From an uncultured bacterium (GTDB lineage Bacteria; Bacteroidota; Bacteroidia; Bacteroidales; Paludibacteraceae): 13,030 nt of DNA. Location of the stretch: positions 1 to 13,030 of the forward strand of contig CAMTOX010000013.1 of NCBI GenBank assembly GCA_947074225.1, given 5' to 3'. The notes beneath the pieces were generated by a model. It saw only the letters and a program-made list of their open reading frames with translations, was not told the origin of the DNA and did no database searches. How positions within the stretch are numbered: the stretch's first letter is position 1; each line of letters opens with the position of its first letter. Shown here piece after piece: positions 1 through 6,954 of the stretch. A program made the position numbers and the translations under genes.

Positions 1-65
1 CCTTTTGTACATACCCTGAGCGCTTACTATCTGGGAGAATGAGCGTGTGGTAAATCAAGTGTTTT

Positions 66-749
66 TCATAACATTGTTTTTCGACTATTTCCAATTAAAA
101 GTTGAGATTGAAAGATATGAAATTGTTCCAGATGATGTAAAATTTCGAAGTTTTGTTGAGTTGTTTTAGCAAAACCAAAGCCGGGGTCTATGATGATATC
201 TGCTGTAAAACCACTCTCTCTAAGCAGGTTGATTTTCTGAGCAAAGAACTGAAGAATCTCAGGAATAAGATGTTGGTATTGAGTTTGCAGTTGCATAGTT
301 TGTGGATCTCCTTTAGAGTGCATAAGAATATAGGGTATGTTTAGTTTTGCCACTAAAGGAAGTAGTTCGGGATCGAGCATTCCTGCCGATACATCATTGA
401 TTATATTGACACCATATTCTTTGACAGCGACTTCTGCCACCGAGGCCCTAAAGGTGTCGACCGAGATGTAGAGGTTTGGGAAGTGTGCTCTAATCTCTTT
501 TAGTGCTGCCGAGACTCTGTTGAGTTCCTCTTGTGGCGAGACAAAATCGGCTCCGGGACGTGTGGAGTAGCCACCAAGATCAATAATTTGAGCCCCCTGT
601 TCTATGGCAGTGGCACAGCGCTGAATAAGGTCGCAGGTTTGAGAAACACGACTACCCGAGAAAAATGAGTCGGGGGTGACGTTGATAATACCCATAATAA
701 TGGGATTATCAAGATTCACAAGTTGATTATTGAGTACGATATGTGGCAT
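66..749 (-). CDS. folP: dihydropteroate synthase, C-terminally truncated
   Basis: Condenses 6-hydroxymethyl-dihydropterin pyrophosphate with p-aminobenzoate to give dihydropteroate in cytosolic folate synthesis; it is the sulfonamide target. The TIM-barrel motifs are present in order: NVTPDSF (residues 23-29), DLGGYSTRPG (57-66), SVDT (96-99), IND (117-119), MH (143-144), DPGFGF (188-193) and SRK (222-224). These cover the pterin site and the first sulfonamide-site loops. The frame then stops with TGA right after SRKTML, giving 227 residues against the usual 270-285. The last helices are missing, including the RVHDV motif whose Arg and His hold the pyrophosphate. No other frame of the remaining 65 bases reads as a DHPS C terminus. 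The gene diverges from the GldJ-like gene and has its own -7 element. Family identity is certain; activity of this product is doubtful, so it may be a decaying copy or carry a sequence error. Confidence 0.9.
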   Translation of the reverse strand: MPHIVLNNQLVNLDNPIIMGIINVTPDSFFSGSRVSQTCDLIQRCATAIEQGAQIIDLGGYSTRPGADFVSPQEELNRVSAALKEIRAHFPNLYISVDTFRASVAEVAVKEYGVNIINDVSAGMLDPELLPLVAKLNIPYILMHSKGDPQTMQLQTQYQHLIPEILQFFAQKINLLRESGFTADIIIDPGFGFAKTTQQNFEILHHLEQFHIFQSQLLIGNSRKTML

Positions 750-811
750 ATATTTTCGTTATATTAATAAAATAGTACAAGTTGAATTGTTGCATTCACC
801 TTATTACAGCA

Positions 812-819
812 CAAAAGTA
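812..819 (-). promoter_or_regulatory. Bacteroidota -7 promoter element for folP
   Basis: The minus strand reads TACTTTTG, an exact match to the TAnnTTTG -7 consensus of Bacteroidota sigma-ABfr promoters. It lies about 60 nt upstream of the folP start codon. I see no clear TTTG -33 element at the expected distance, so the call rests on the -7 match and the position. Confidence 0.6.
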
Positions 820-903
820 ACTAAAAAAGAGGGTTTGAGTCTATTAACGGAGAAAAAAATAAAAAAAACGTATTAGTAGTGCGAATATATGATAAATTCT
901 TGT

Positions 904-911
904 TATATTTG
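904..911 (+). promoter_or_regulatory. Bacteroidota -7 promoter element for gldJ-like gene
   Basis: TATATTTG matches TAnnTTTG exactly and sits 34 nt before the ATG at 946. A-tracts at 853-859 and 861-868 lie upstream and could act as an UP-like element. The -33 TTTG is not evident. The element lies inside the longest possible open frame (from 889), which argues against the ATG at 889 as the real start. Confidence 0.65.
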
Positions 912-945
912 CGGTCTAAATAGTAGTTACATAATTTTTAAAGAT

Positions 946-2415
946 ATGAAATTATTTGTAAAAATCGGAATTAGTTGCTGCATCCTTGGCTTCGCATTGG
1001 TAGGATGTGGTCCGAAGAACACATTAGGTACAGAATCGGACAAAACGGGTTGGGCTTATAATAACCCAGACCAAGGTTTCTTTAATGTAAAGACTTTCTA
1101 CGAAGGTAAACGTCCAAACGGTATGATTTACATTCCGGAAAACTCTTTTGTGAAAGGTCAAAACGGTCAGAACCTTTCAATGCCTAATAATAACAATAAA
1201 AAGCGTGTTACTGCCGCAGGTTTTTTCATGGATGAATATGAAGTGACAAACTTGAACTGGCGTGAATATATAGCATGGTTGCAAGCTGTTTATTCTCACG
1301 ATCCTCGTACCGTTATTTTGGCTTTGCCAGATGAGACCGTATGGCGTGAAGAGTTGGCTTATAACGAACCATTTGCTCAGAACTATTTCTCTCACGTGGC
1401 TTTTAGTTTCTACCCTGTTGTAGGTGTTAGCTGGAAACAAGCGGTAGATTATTGTACTTGGCGTACCGACCGCTTGAATGAGTTGGTGCTTTTGCAATCG
1501 GGAATTATCGAGTATGTGCCACTTGGCGATGTAAATGCTAACTTGCAATCTAACCCTGAAGAGGATTACCTTTATATCTTTACTACTAAACGTGCTCGCG
1601 ACTATGTAGACCAAAACCGTACCGAAGAGGACGAATTGTTGTCGACAACAGAGTTGTTGAACGGTTTGTTGTTCGATACAGAGGTGCGTCTACCAACAGA
1701 AGCTGAATGGGAATATGCTGCTTATGGTTTAGAGTATATAGATGGTTCTTATCAAGAAACTAACACATACCCATGGAGCGGTGGCCAACAAGTACGTAGC
1801 TTTGGCGAAAAGAAGACTAACGGTAAGTTTAATGCTAACTTTACTCGCGGACGTGCAGACGTTATCGGTATCTCATTGAACGATACTTATACCGTGCCAG
1901 TGAACTTCTTCCAACCTAATGGTTATGGTTTGTATAACATGGCAGGTAATGTGAACGAATGGGTAATGGATGTGTATCGTGCTACTAACGATGTTTTAGA
2001 GGGTGTGAATGCATTCCGTGGTAATGTTTACGATTCTGACTCTGCTTATGCTGAAGCTATGTTGATTAAATATTTCACTAATATCGACGATGAGTTACGC
2101 GACAGTATGCGTAATGTAATGATAGCAGAACGTGGTATTACAAAAACCGGTGGCGACTATCGCAACTTTAAAGATGGTGATATGCAAACTTCAATTGGCG
2201 ACTCAATCTTAGTTTATAAAGATGCTACACCAATTGAGAAAGCAAATATGATTTCAAATACTGCCCGTGTATATAAAGGTGGTTCATGGAAAGATCGTTC
2301 AATGTATATTAATCCTGCTCAACGTCGTCCGTTGGAAGAGGATAAAGCACGTAACGACATTGGTTTCCGTTGTGTAATGAGTATTGTGGGTGGTAGCGAG
2401 TTTAAACGCTATTAA
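946..2415 (+). CDS. gldJ: GldJ-like SUMF1/FGE-fold lipoprotein
   Basis: Envelope lipoprotein of the GldJ/GldK group, which in Flavobacterium supports gliding and type IX secretion. I start it at the ATG at 946, not the in-frame ATG at 889. This gives a proper signal peptide with lipobox LVGC (lipidated Cys21), and the added 19 residues would overlap the promoter. The mature start TGWAYN and the block VGVSWKQAVDYCTWRTDR favour GldJ over GldK. FGE-sulfatase-fold motifs follow: FFMDEYEVTN (from about residue 93), LPTEAEWEYAAYG (249-261), NMAGNVNEW (331-339), GGSW (445-448) and NDIGFRC (Cys476). The paired active-site cysteines of formylglycine-generating enzyme are not visible in the C-terminal segment, so it is probably a structural, non-catalytic member. 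No gldK, gldL, gldM or gldN is nearby. The gene is monocistronic, with its own promoter and terminator. The lipoprotein/FGE class is firm; the GldJ subtype is likely. Confidence 0.82.
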   Translation: MKLFVKIGISCCILGFALVGCGPKNTLGTESDKTGWAYNNPDQGFFNVKTFYEGKRPNGMIYIPENSFVKGQNGQNLSMPNNNNKKRVTAAGFFMDEYEVTNLNWREYIAWLQAVYSHDPRTVILALPDETVWREELAYNEPFAQNYFSHVAFSFYPVVGVSWKQAVDYCTWRTDRLNELVLLQSGIIEYVPLGDVNANLQSNPEEDYLYIFTTKRARDYVDQNRTEEDELLSTTELLNGLLFDTEVRLPTEAEWEYAAYGLEYIDGSYQETNTYPWSGGQQVRSFGEKKTNGKFNANFTRGRADVIGISLNDTYTVPVNFFQPNGYGLYNMAGNVNEWVMDVYRATNDVLEGVNAFRGNVYDSDSAYAEAMLIKYFTNIDDELRDSMRNVMIAERGITKTGGDYRNFKDGDMQTSIGDSILVYKDATPIEKANMISNTARVYKGGSWKDRSMYINPAQRRPLEEDKARNDIGFRCVMSIVGGSEFKRY

Positions 2416-2436
2416 TCAAAAAATAAAATAGAGTAG

Positions 2437-2466
2437 AAAAGCATCCAATTTACTGGATGCTTTTTT
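2437..2466 (+). terminator. rho-independent terminator after gldJ-like gene
   Basis: Perfect 11-bp stem, AAAAGCATCCA (2437-2447) with TGGATGCTTTT (2454-2464), with a 6-nt loop. A run of six T begins at 2461. It lies 22 nt past the stop codon and just before the asnS promoter. Confidence 0.9.
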
Positions 2467-2486
2467 ATTTATTAAACGAAAAGTTG

Positions 2487-2494
2487 TACTTTTG
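2487..2494 (+). promoter_or_regulatory. Bacteroidota -7 promoter element for asnS
   Basis: TACTTTTG matches TAnnTTTG exactly, 38 nt before the asnS ATG and directly downstream of the preceding terminator. The -33 region is T-rich (the terminator's T-tract) without a clean TTTG at ideal spacing. Confidence 0.7.
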
Positions 2495-2532
2495 CATTTG
2501 TAATAAGAACTGACTTATAAGATTAAAAAGAT

Positions 2533-3939
2533 ATGGAAAAGATTTCGCGTACAGTAATTGTAGAGGCTCTAAAGCGCAGAGACTTTGGTGCCGAAGTGAA
2601 TATAAAAGGTTGGGTACGTACTCGCCGTGGTAATAAGAATGTAAATTTCATTGCGTTGAACGATGGTTCAACCATTCATAATATTCAGATAGTAGTAGAT
2701 TTAGCAAACTTCGACGAAGAGATGCTTAAACGTATTACTACCGGTTCGTGTATTAGTGTAGTGGGTTTGTTGGTGGAATCTAAGGGACAAGGCCAGGCCG
2801 TAGAGGTGCAAGCACAAAGCATTGTGGTGTACGGAAGTGCCGATCCGGAGAGCTATCCGTTGCAGAAAAAGGGACACACCCTTGAATTCTTGCGCGATAT
2901 TGCTCACCTACGTCCTCGTACCAATACCTTTGGTGCTGTGTTCCGTATGCGTCACCAAATGGCTATGGCTATACATACGTTCTTTCACGAACGTGGTTTC
3001 TGCTACTTCCACACACCTATTATTACAGGTTCAGACTGTGAAGGTGCCGGACAGATGTTCCAAGTAACAACCATGGACTTGAAAAACCTAAAACAGACAG
3101 AGTGCGGTTGTATTGATTATAGTGAAGACTTCTTTGGTAAATCTACAAACTTGACAGTGTCGGGTCAGTTGGAAGGAGAGCTTGGTGCTATGGCATTGGG
3201 CGCTATCTATACCTTTGGTCCAACCTTCCGTGCCGAGAATTCAAATACACCTCGTCACTTGGCCGAATTCTGGATGGTAGAGCCCGAAGTGGCGTTCAAT
3301 GAGATTGAAGAGAATATGGAGTTGGCTCAAGATTTTATTCAATATTGTATTCGCTGGGCATTAGAACATTGTCAAGACGATTTAGAATTCTTGGCTAAGA
3401 TGTACGATGCTGAGTTGATAGAGCGCTTGAAATTTGTGGTGGAGAATGATTTTAAACGTTTAACCTATACTGAAGGGGTAGAGATACTTAAAGCAGCTAT
3501 GGCCAACGGTAAGAAATTTGAATATAATGTCGACTGGGGAACCGACTTGCAGTCGGAGCATGAGCGTTATTTGGTTGAAGATCATTTTAAACGTCCGGTA
3601 ATATTGACCGACTATCCGAAAGAGATAAAATCGTTCTACATGAAACAGAACGACGATGGTAAGACCGTTCGTGCAATGGATGTGCTCTTCCCAAAGATTG
3701 GTGAAATTATTGGTGGCTCACAACGTGAAGAAGATTTAGAGAAGTTGCAACGTCGTGCCGACGAGATGGGTGTTCCAACAAAAGATATTTGGTGGTACTT
3801 AGATACACGCCGTTTTGGTACAGCACCTCACTCTGGCTTTGGCTTGGGATTTGAACGTTTAATGTTGTTCGTTACCGGTATGCAAAACATTCGCGACGTG
3901 ATACCATTCCCACGTACACCACGTAATGCAGAGTTCTAA
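2533..3939 (+). CDS. asnS: asparaginyl-tRNA synthetase
   Basis: Charges tRNA-Asn with asparagine using ATP in the cytosol; class IIb aminoacyl-tRNA synthetase. The 468-residue product has the family's normal length. An N-terminal OB-fold anticodon-binding domain (about residues 17-100, [18 protein letters not shown]) is followed by the class II core. Motif 1 surrounds [23 protein letters not shown], motif 2 is [16 protein letters not shown] (from residue 232) and motif 3 is GFGLGFERL (435-443), with Arg442 as the ATP-contacting arginine. The motif 2 sequence [14 protein letters not shown] and the ending [12 protein letters not shown] are typical of AsnRS rather than AspRS. The start ATG follows an A-rich leader (AAAAAGAT), normal for Bacteroidota. 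It has its own promoter and a hairpin after the stop; mutS2 follows on the same strand. Nothing in the gene looks broken. Confidence 0.97.
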   Translation: MEKISRTVIVEALKRRDFGAEVNIKGWVRTRRGNKNVNFIALNDGSTIHNIQIVVDLANFDEEMLKRITTGSCISVVGLLVESKGQGQAVEVQAQSIVVYGSADPESYPLQKKGHTLEFLRDIAHLRPRTNTFGAVFRMRHQMAMAIHTFFHERGFCYFHTPIITGSDCEGAGQMFQVTTMDLKNLKQTECGCIDYSEDFFGKSTNLTVSGQLEGELGAMALGAIYTFGPTFRAENSNTPRHLAEFWMVEPEVAFNEIEENMELAQDFIQYCIRWALEHCQDDLEFLAKMYDAELIERLKFVVENDFKRLTYTEGVEILKAAMANGKKFEYNVDWGTDLQSEHERYLVEDHFKRPVILTDYPKEIKSFYMKQNDDGKTVRAMDVLFPKIGEIIGGSQREEDLEKLQRRADEMGVPTKDIWWYLDTRRFGTAPHSGFGLGFERLMLFVTGMQNIRDVIPFPRTPRNAEF

Positions 3940-3957
3940 AGAAAAAGTAATATAATG

Positions 3958-3994
3958 AAGAGCCGATAATGACCTGGTTGTTATCGGCTCTTTA
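3958..3994 (+). terminator. hairpin terminator (possibly leaky) after asnS
   Basis: Perfect 12-bp stem, AAGAGCCGATAA (3958-3969) with TTATCGGCTCTT (3981-3992), enclosing an 11-nt loop. The T-tract is short (TTTAT). No TAnnTTTG element follows before mutS2, so read-through from asnS may feed mutS2. Confidence 0.75.
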
Positions 3995-4048
3995 TGCCAT
4001 AAGGTAGAGGTATAGAGTAAAATCAAAAATAAGGAGAGATAAATAAAG

Positions 4049-6442
4049 GTGTTATATCCGAATAATTTTGAGCAGAAGATAGGTTTTGATAAGATTAGAG
4101 ACTTATTGAAACAGAATTGTGTGAGCAGTCGCGGAGTGGAATTGATAGACGCAATGTGCTTCACCTCGGTGTTTGATGATATTGTGCTGTCGTTAAGCCG
4201 TATTGATGAGGTAATCTCTCTGCTAACAGAGACTGCCGATGGTTTACCATTGGGAAATATTGCCGACCTGAGAGCTTGTATGGTGCGAACACAAGTGGAG
4301 GGCACCTATCTGGATGTGGACGATGTAGTAGATATTCGTAGTAACCTACGCTCTTTGCATCAACTTATACAATATATTAAGAAGCAAGATGAAGCACGCT
4401 TCCCACAAATGCATCAGCTGGTGGCACCCATTGGGATGTTTCCACAACTGGAACAACGTATAGATGCGTTGATAGATAAATATGGGCGTATAAAAGATAA
4501 TGCTTCAAGTGAATTGTATAGCATACGAAAATCGATTACCCAAGCACAGGGCAGTATTTCAAAAACCTTGCATGCTATCTTGAAAAAGGCACAAGAGGAT
4601 GGCATTGTCGAGAAAGATGCTACACCAACACTACGCGAAGGCAGGTTGGTGATACCTGTTGTGGCAATGAATAAGCGCCGTATTGGCGGTATTGTTCATG
4701 ATGAGTCGGCCACTGGTAAAACAGCCTATATAGAGCCTACGGCAGTGGTAGAGGTGAATAACCGTTTGCGCGAACTAGAGAGTGAAGAGCGCAGAGAGAT
4801 AATACGTATCTTGGTGGAGTTTACTAATGAAGTGCGTCCGCATTATCAACCCCTTGAAGAGGCAGCAGAGTTTCTGGCCTTGATAGATACGTTAAAGGCC
4901 AAAGCACACTTCTCAATAAAGATTTCGGCTATAAAACCACACCTTACTACTGCCTGTGAGATAGATTGGTATGAGGCGCGACACCCACTATTGCAAATTG
5001 CATTAGAAAAACAAGGGAAGAAGATAGAGCCTCTTACCATACATTTAAATGAGCAACAACGTATATTGTTAATCTCGGGACCTAATGCCGGAGGAAAATC
5101 GGTATGTCTGAAAACAGTAGGGTTACTGCAGTATATGCTACAGTGTGGATTGCCCATACCTCTCATGGAACGCAGTGTGGCTGGGGTGTTTGAGCGCGTG
5201 TTTATAGATATTGGCGATGAGCAAAGCATAGAGAACGACCTTTCGACCTATAGCTCTCACCTCTTAAATATGAAATATTGTATACGCAATGGCAATGCAA
5301 AGACGCTTTTGCTGATAGATGAGTTTGGTACCGGCACCGAGCCACAGTTTGGTGGAGCTATAGCGCAAGCTGTATTGAGTAGGTTAAATGAGTTGAAACT
5401 CTTTGGTGTCATCACTACTCACTATAGTAATTTGAAGCAGTTTGCTACCGATACTCCCGGAATAGTAAATGGTGCCATGCTTTACGACCGTCATCGTATG
5501 CAGCCACTCTTTGCGCTATCAATGGGTAATCCGGGTAGTTCTTTTGCTATTGAGATAGCACGAAAAATTGGTCTGCCCGAAGATGTCATAGCAGAAGCCT
5601 CGGAGCTTGCTGGAAGTGACCAGGTAGATTTTGACAAGTATCTGCAAGATATAGCGCGCGATAAGCGCTATTGGGAGAGTAAACGTCAACAGATTCGTGA
5701 ACGCGATAAGAAGTTGGAACGTATTACCACTGAGTATGAGACAAAGATGCTGGAGCTTAAAAAGCGCGAGAAAGAGATGATGCGTCAGGCTAAACAAGAG
5801 GCAGCAGATCTGCTCTCTAAGGCCAATGCGCAGATAGAACAGACCATACGTACTATTAAAGAGTCGCAAGCCGACAAGGAGAAGACTAAAGAGGTACGAA
5901 GTGAGATGACGCATATGAAGCAACAGTTGCAACACGATTTAGCACAACGTGAAAAGAGAAGCAAGAAGCGAGAAGCTATAGTGGTGGGCGATTCTGTGAC
6001 CTTAGCGGGACAGAGTGTGCATGGCGAGGTGCTCGATATAAATGGGAAAAGTGCTATTGTAGCTTTCGGACAGCTGAAATCGACAGTGGCTATATCGAAA
6101 TTAGAGAAGCTCTCGGCCAATGCTGTGAAGAAGCAACAGCAGAAGAGTGCTACTTCGAAACAGACCACAGCAGCACTCCGCGACCGACAGCTGAACTTTA
6201 AGCAGGAGATAGATGTTAGAGGTATGCGTGTAGATGAAGCACTGCAAGCGGTAATCTATTTTATTGACGATGCACAGATGGTGGGAGTGAGCCAGGTTCG
6301 TATTCTGCATGGCACAGGAACCGGCGCTTTGCGTCAAGCAATACGCGACTATCTGCATCAAAGTTCAATGGTGGCTTCCTATCGCGATGAGCATGTACAG
6401 TTTGGAGGTGCAGGTATAACAGTGGTAGAGATGCGTCATTAA
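4049..6442 (+). CDS. mutS2: endonuclease MutS2 (Smr-domain MutS family)
   Basis: MutS2 proteins are ATP-driven clamp-type dimers. They have been linked to suppression of homologous recombination and, in Bacillus, to rescue of collided ribosomes; the C-terminal Smr domain has nuclease activity. The start is a GTG, chosen because the resulting LYPNNFEQKIGF matches the usual MutS2 N terminus. AAGGAG at 4031-4036 lies upstream, though its 12-nt spacing is long. A MutS core/lever region occupies about residues 1-320. Walker A GPNAGGKS is at 344-351 and Walker B LLLIDEFGTGTEP has Asp424-Glu425, followed by TTHYSNLK. A charged coiled coil spans roughly 525-640 (rich in K, E, R and Q). The Smr domain is at about 720-797, with DVRG (722-725) in place of DLHG and HGTGTGALR beginning at His754. 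The 797-residue length is normal. There is no obvious private promoter, so it may be co-transcribed with asnS. Confidence 0.95.
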   Translation: MLYPNNFEQKIGFDKIRDLLKQNCVSSRGVELIDAMCFTSVFDDIVLSLSRIDEVISLLTETADGLPLGNIADLRACMVRTQVEGTYLDVDDVVDIRSNLRSLHQLIQYIKKQDEARFPQMHQLVAPIGMFPQLEQRIDALIDKYGRIKDNASSELYSIRKSITQAQGSISKTLHAILKKAQEDGIVEKDATPTLREGRLVIPVVAMNKRRIGGIVHDESATGKTAYIEPTAVVEVNNRLRELESEERREIIRILVEFTNEVRPHYQPLEEAAEFLALIDTLKAKAHFSIKISAIKPHLTTACEIDWYEARHPLLQIALEKQGKKIEPLTIHLNEQQRILLISGPNAGGKSVCLKTVGLLQYMLQCGLPIPLMERSVAGVFERVFIDIGDEQSIENDLSTYSSHLLNMKYCIRNGNAKTLLLIDEFGTGTEPQFGGAIAQAVLSRLNELKLFGVITTHYSNLKQFATDTPGIVNGAMLYDRHRMQPLFALSMGNPGSSFAIEIARKIGLPEDVIAEASELAGSDQVDFDKYLQDIARDKRYWESKRQQIRERDKKLERITTEYETKMLELKKREKEMMRQAKQEAADLLSKANAQIEQTIRTIKESQADKEKTKEVRSEMTHMKQQLQHDLAQREKRSKKREAIVVGDSVTLAGQSVHGEVLDINGKSAIVAFGQLKSTVAISKLEKLSANAVKKQQQKSATSKQTTAALRDRQLNFKQEIDVRGMRVDEALQAVIYFIDDAQMVGVSQVRILHGTGTGALRQAIRDYLHQSSMVASYRDEHVQFGGAGITVVEMRH

Positions 6443-6526
6443 AGAAGAAATACGATATAAGTTGTAAAAAAGATAAATTCCATAAAGTTTTTACCAATAA
6501 AAGCGTATGTTTCGCGAAAAAAATGC

Positions 6527-6534
6527 TTAATTTG
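6527..6534 (+). promoter_or_regulatory. possible -7 element upstream of the small membrane-protein gene
   Basis: TTAATTTG matches TAnnTTTG at five of the six specified positions and lies 33 nt before the ATG at 6568. A 10-bp perfect palindrome, TTTCGCGAAA (6510-6519), sits immediately upstream. No terminator is visible between mutS2 and this point, so the small gene could also be read from upstream. Confidence 0.35.
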
Positions 6535-6567
6535 TAGTCGGAAAATAATTATAAAAAATATAGCCTT

Positions 6568-6741
6568 ATGAAAGAATTTTTGAAGTATTTAGGTGTTATC
6601 ATCACACTAATAGGAGTATGTGTGTTTATTGCTTATGCATTGACCTCAACTCCAACAAATGCCTATTTAATTACAGGATTAAGTTTAGTGATTGTTGGTA
6701 TATTGGCTCAAATAGTTTTGAATAAATATATCCAAGATTAA
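6568..6741 (+). CDS. small two-helix membrane protein, function unknown
   Basis: A 57-residue frame starting MKEFLKYLGV and ending NKYIQD, in the gap between mutS2 and parE. Two hydrophobic stretches (about residues 8-26 and 33-51) are split by a short polar turn, TSTPTN (26-31). Lysines flank the outer ends (K2, K6, K53). This is a helical hairpin in the inner membrane with both ends probably cytoplasmic by the positive-inside rule. It is followed within about 30 nt by a strong terminator and preceded by a near-consensus -7 element, which supports a real short transcription unit. It resembles the short MK-F-KYLGV-type hypothetical proteins I associate with Bacteroidales, but I cannot verify that here and know of no assigned function. 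It is not a signal peptide remnant, since the frame is complete with its own stop. Confidence 0.75.
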   Translation: MKEFLKYLGVIITLIGVCVFIAYALTSTPTNAYLITGLSLVIVGILAQIVLNKYIQD

Positions 6742-6771
6742 CACCGCTTCTTAATCAGTTTAAAAAGAGAT

Positions 6772-6806
6772 AAAAGCTACTCATCGTAAGATTAGTAGCT
6801 TTTTTT
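6772..6806 (+). terminator. rho-independent terminator after the small membrane-protein gene
   Basis: Perfect 10-bp stem, AAAAGCTACT (6772-6781) with AGTAGCTTTT (6794-6803), a 12-nt loop and a run of seven T (6800-6806). It separates the small gene from the parE promoter. Confidence 0.88.
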
Positions 6807-6864
6807 GTGTATAAATGTAGTGCAGCTTTCCTAGAATAAATTTTATAATGTACCACTTTTTTTT

Positions 6865-6872
6865 TATATTTG
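6865..6872 (+). promoter_or_regulatory. Bacteroidota -7 promoter element for parE
   Basis: TATATTTG is an exact TAnnTTTG match, abutting a run of nine T (6857-6865). It lies 82 nt before the parE ATG and implies a 5' leader of about 75 nt. No clean -33 TTTG is visible. Confidence 0.65.
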
Positions 6873-6954
6873 CCTTTGGTTTTCAGAACTACTAAAGTGT
6901 TGGGAACTAACCTCTCTTATTGAATAAAAAACAGATTTATTTCCTATTATAGTT

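Noticed and set aside
1-42. Plus-strand frame reading FVHTLSAYYLGE then TGA at the left edge, possibly the tail of a convergent gene.
   Set aside because: Only 13 codons are visible and other frames are open over the same stretch, so it cannot be called as a gene; it is kept as a note to the truncated folP.
889-945. N-terminal extension of the GldJ-like gene from an upstream ATG (19 extra residues).
   Set aside because: It would contain the exact TATATTTG promoter element and would bury the lipoprotein signal peptide behind a polar, cysteine-containing stretch; the ATG at 946 gives a standard lipobox protein.
1177-1614. Long minus-strand open frames inside the gldJ-like gene and similar ones inside mutS2, parE, msrAB and typA.
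   Set aside because: They lie opposite well-supported genes, match no family I know, and lack promoters or leaders; they reflect the codon use of the real genes.
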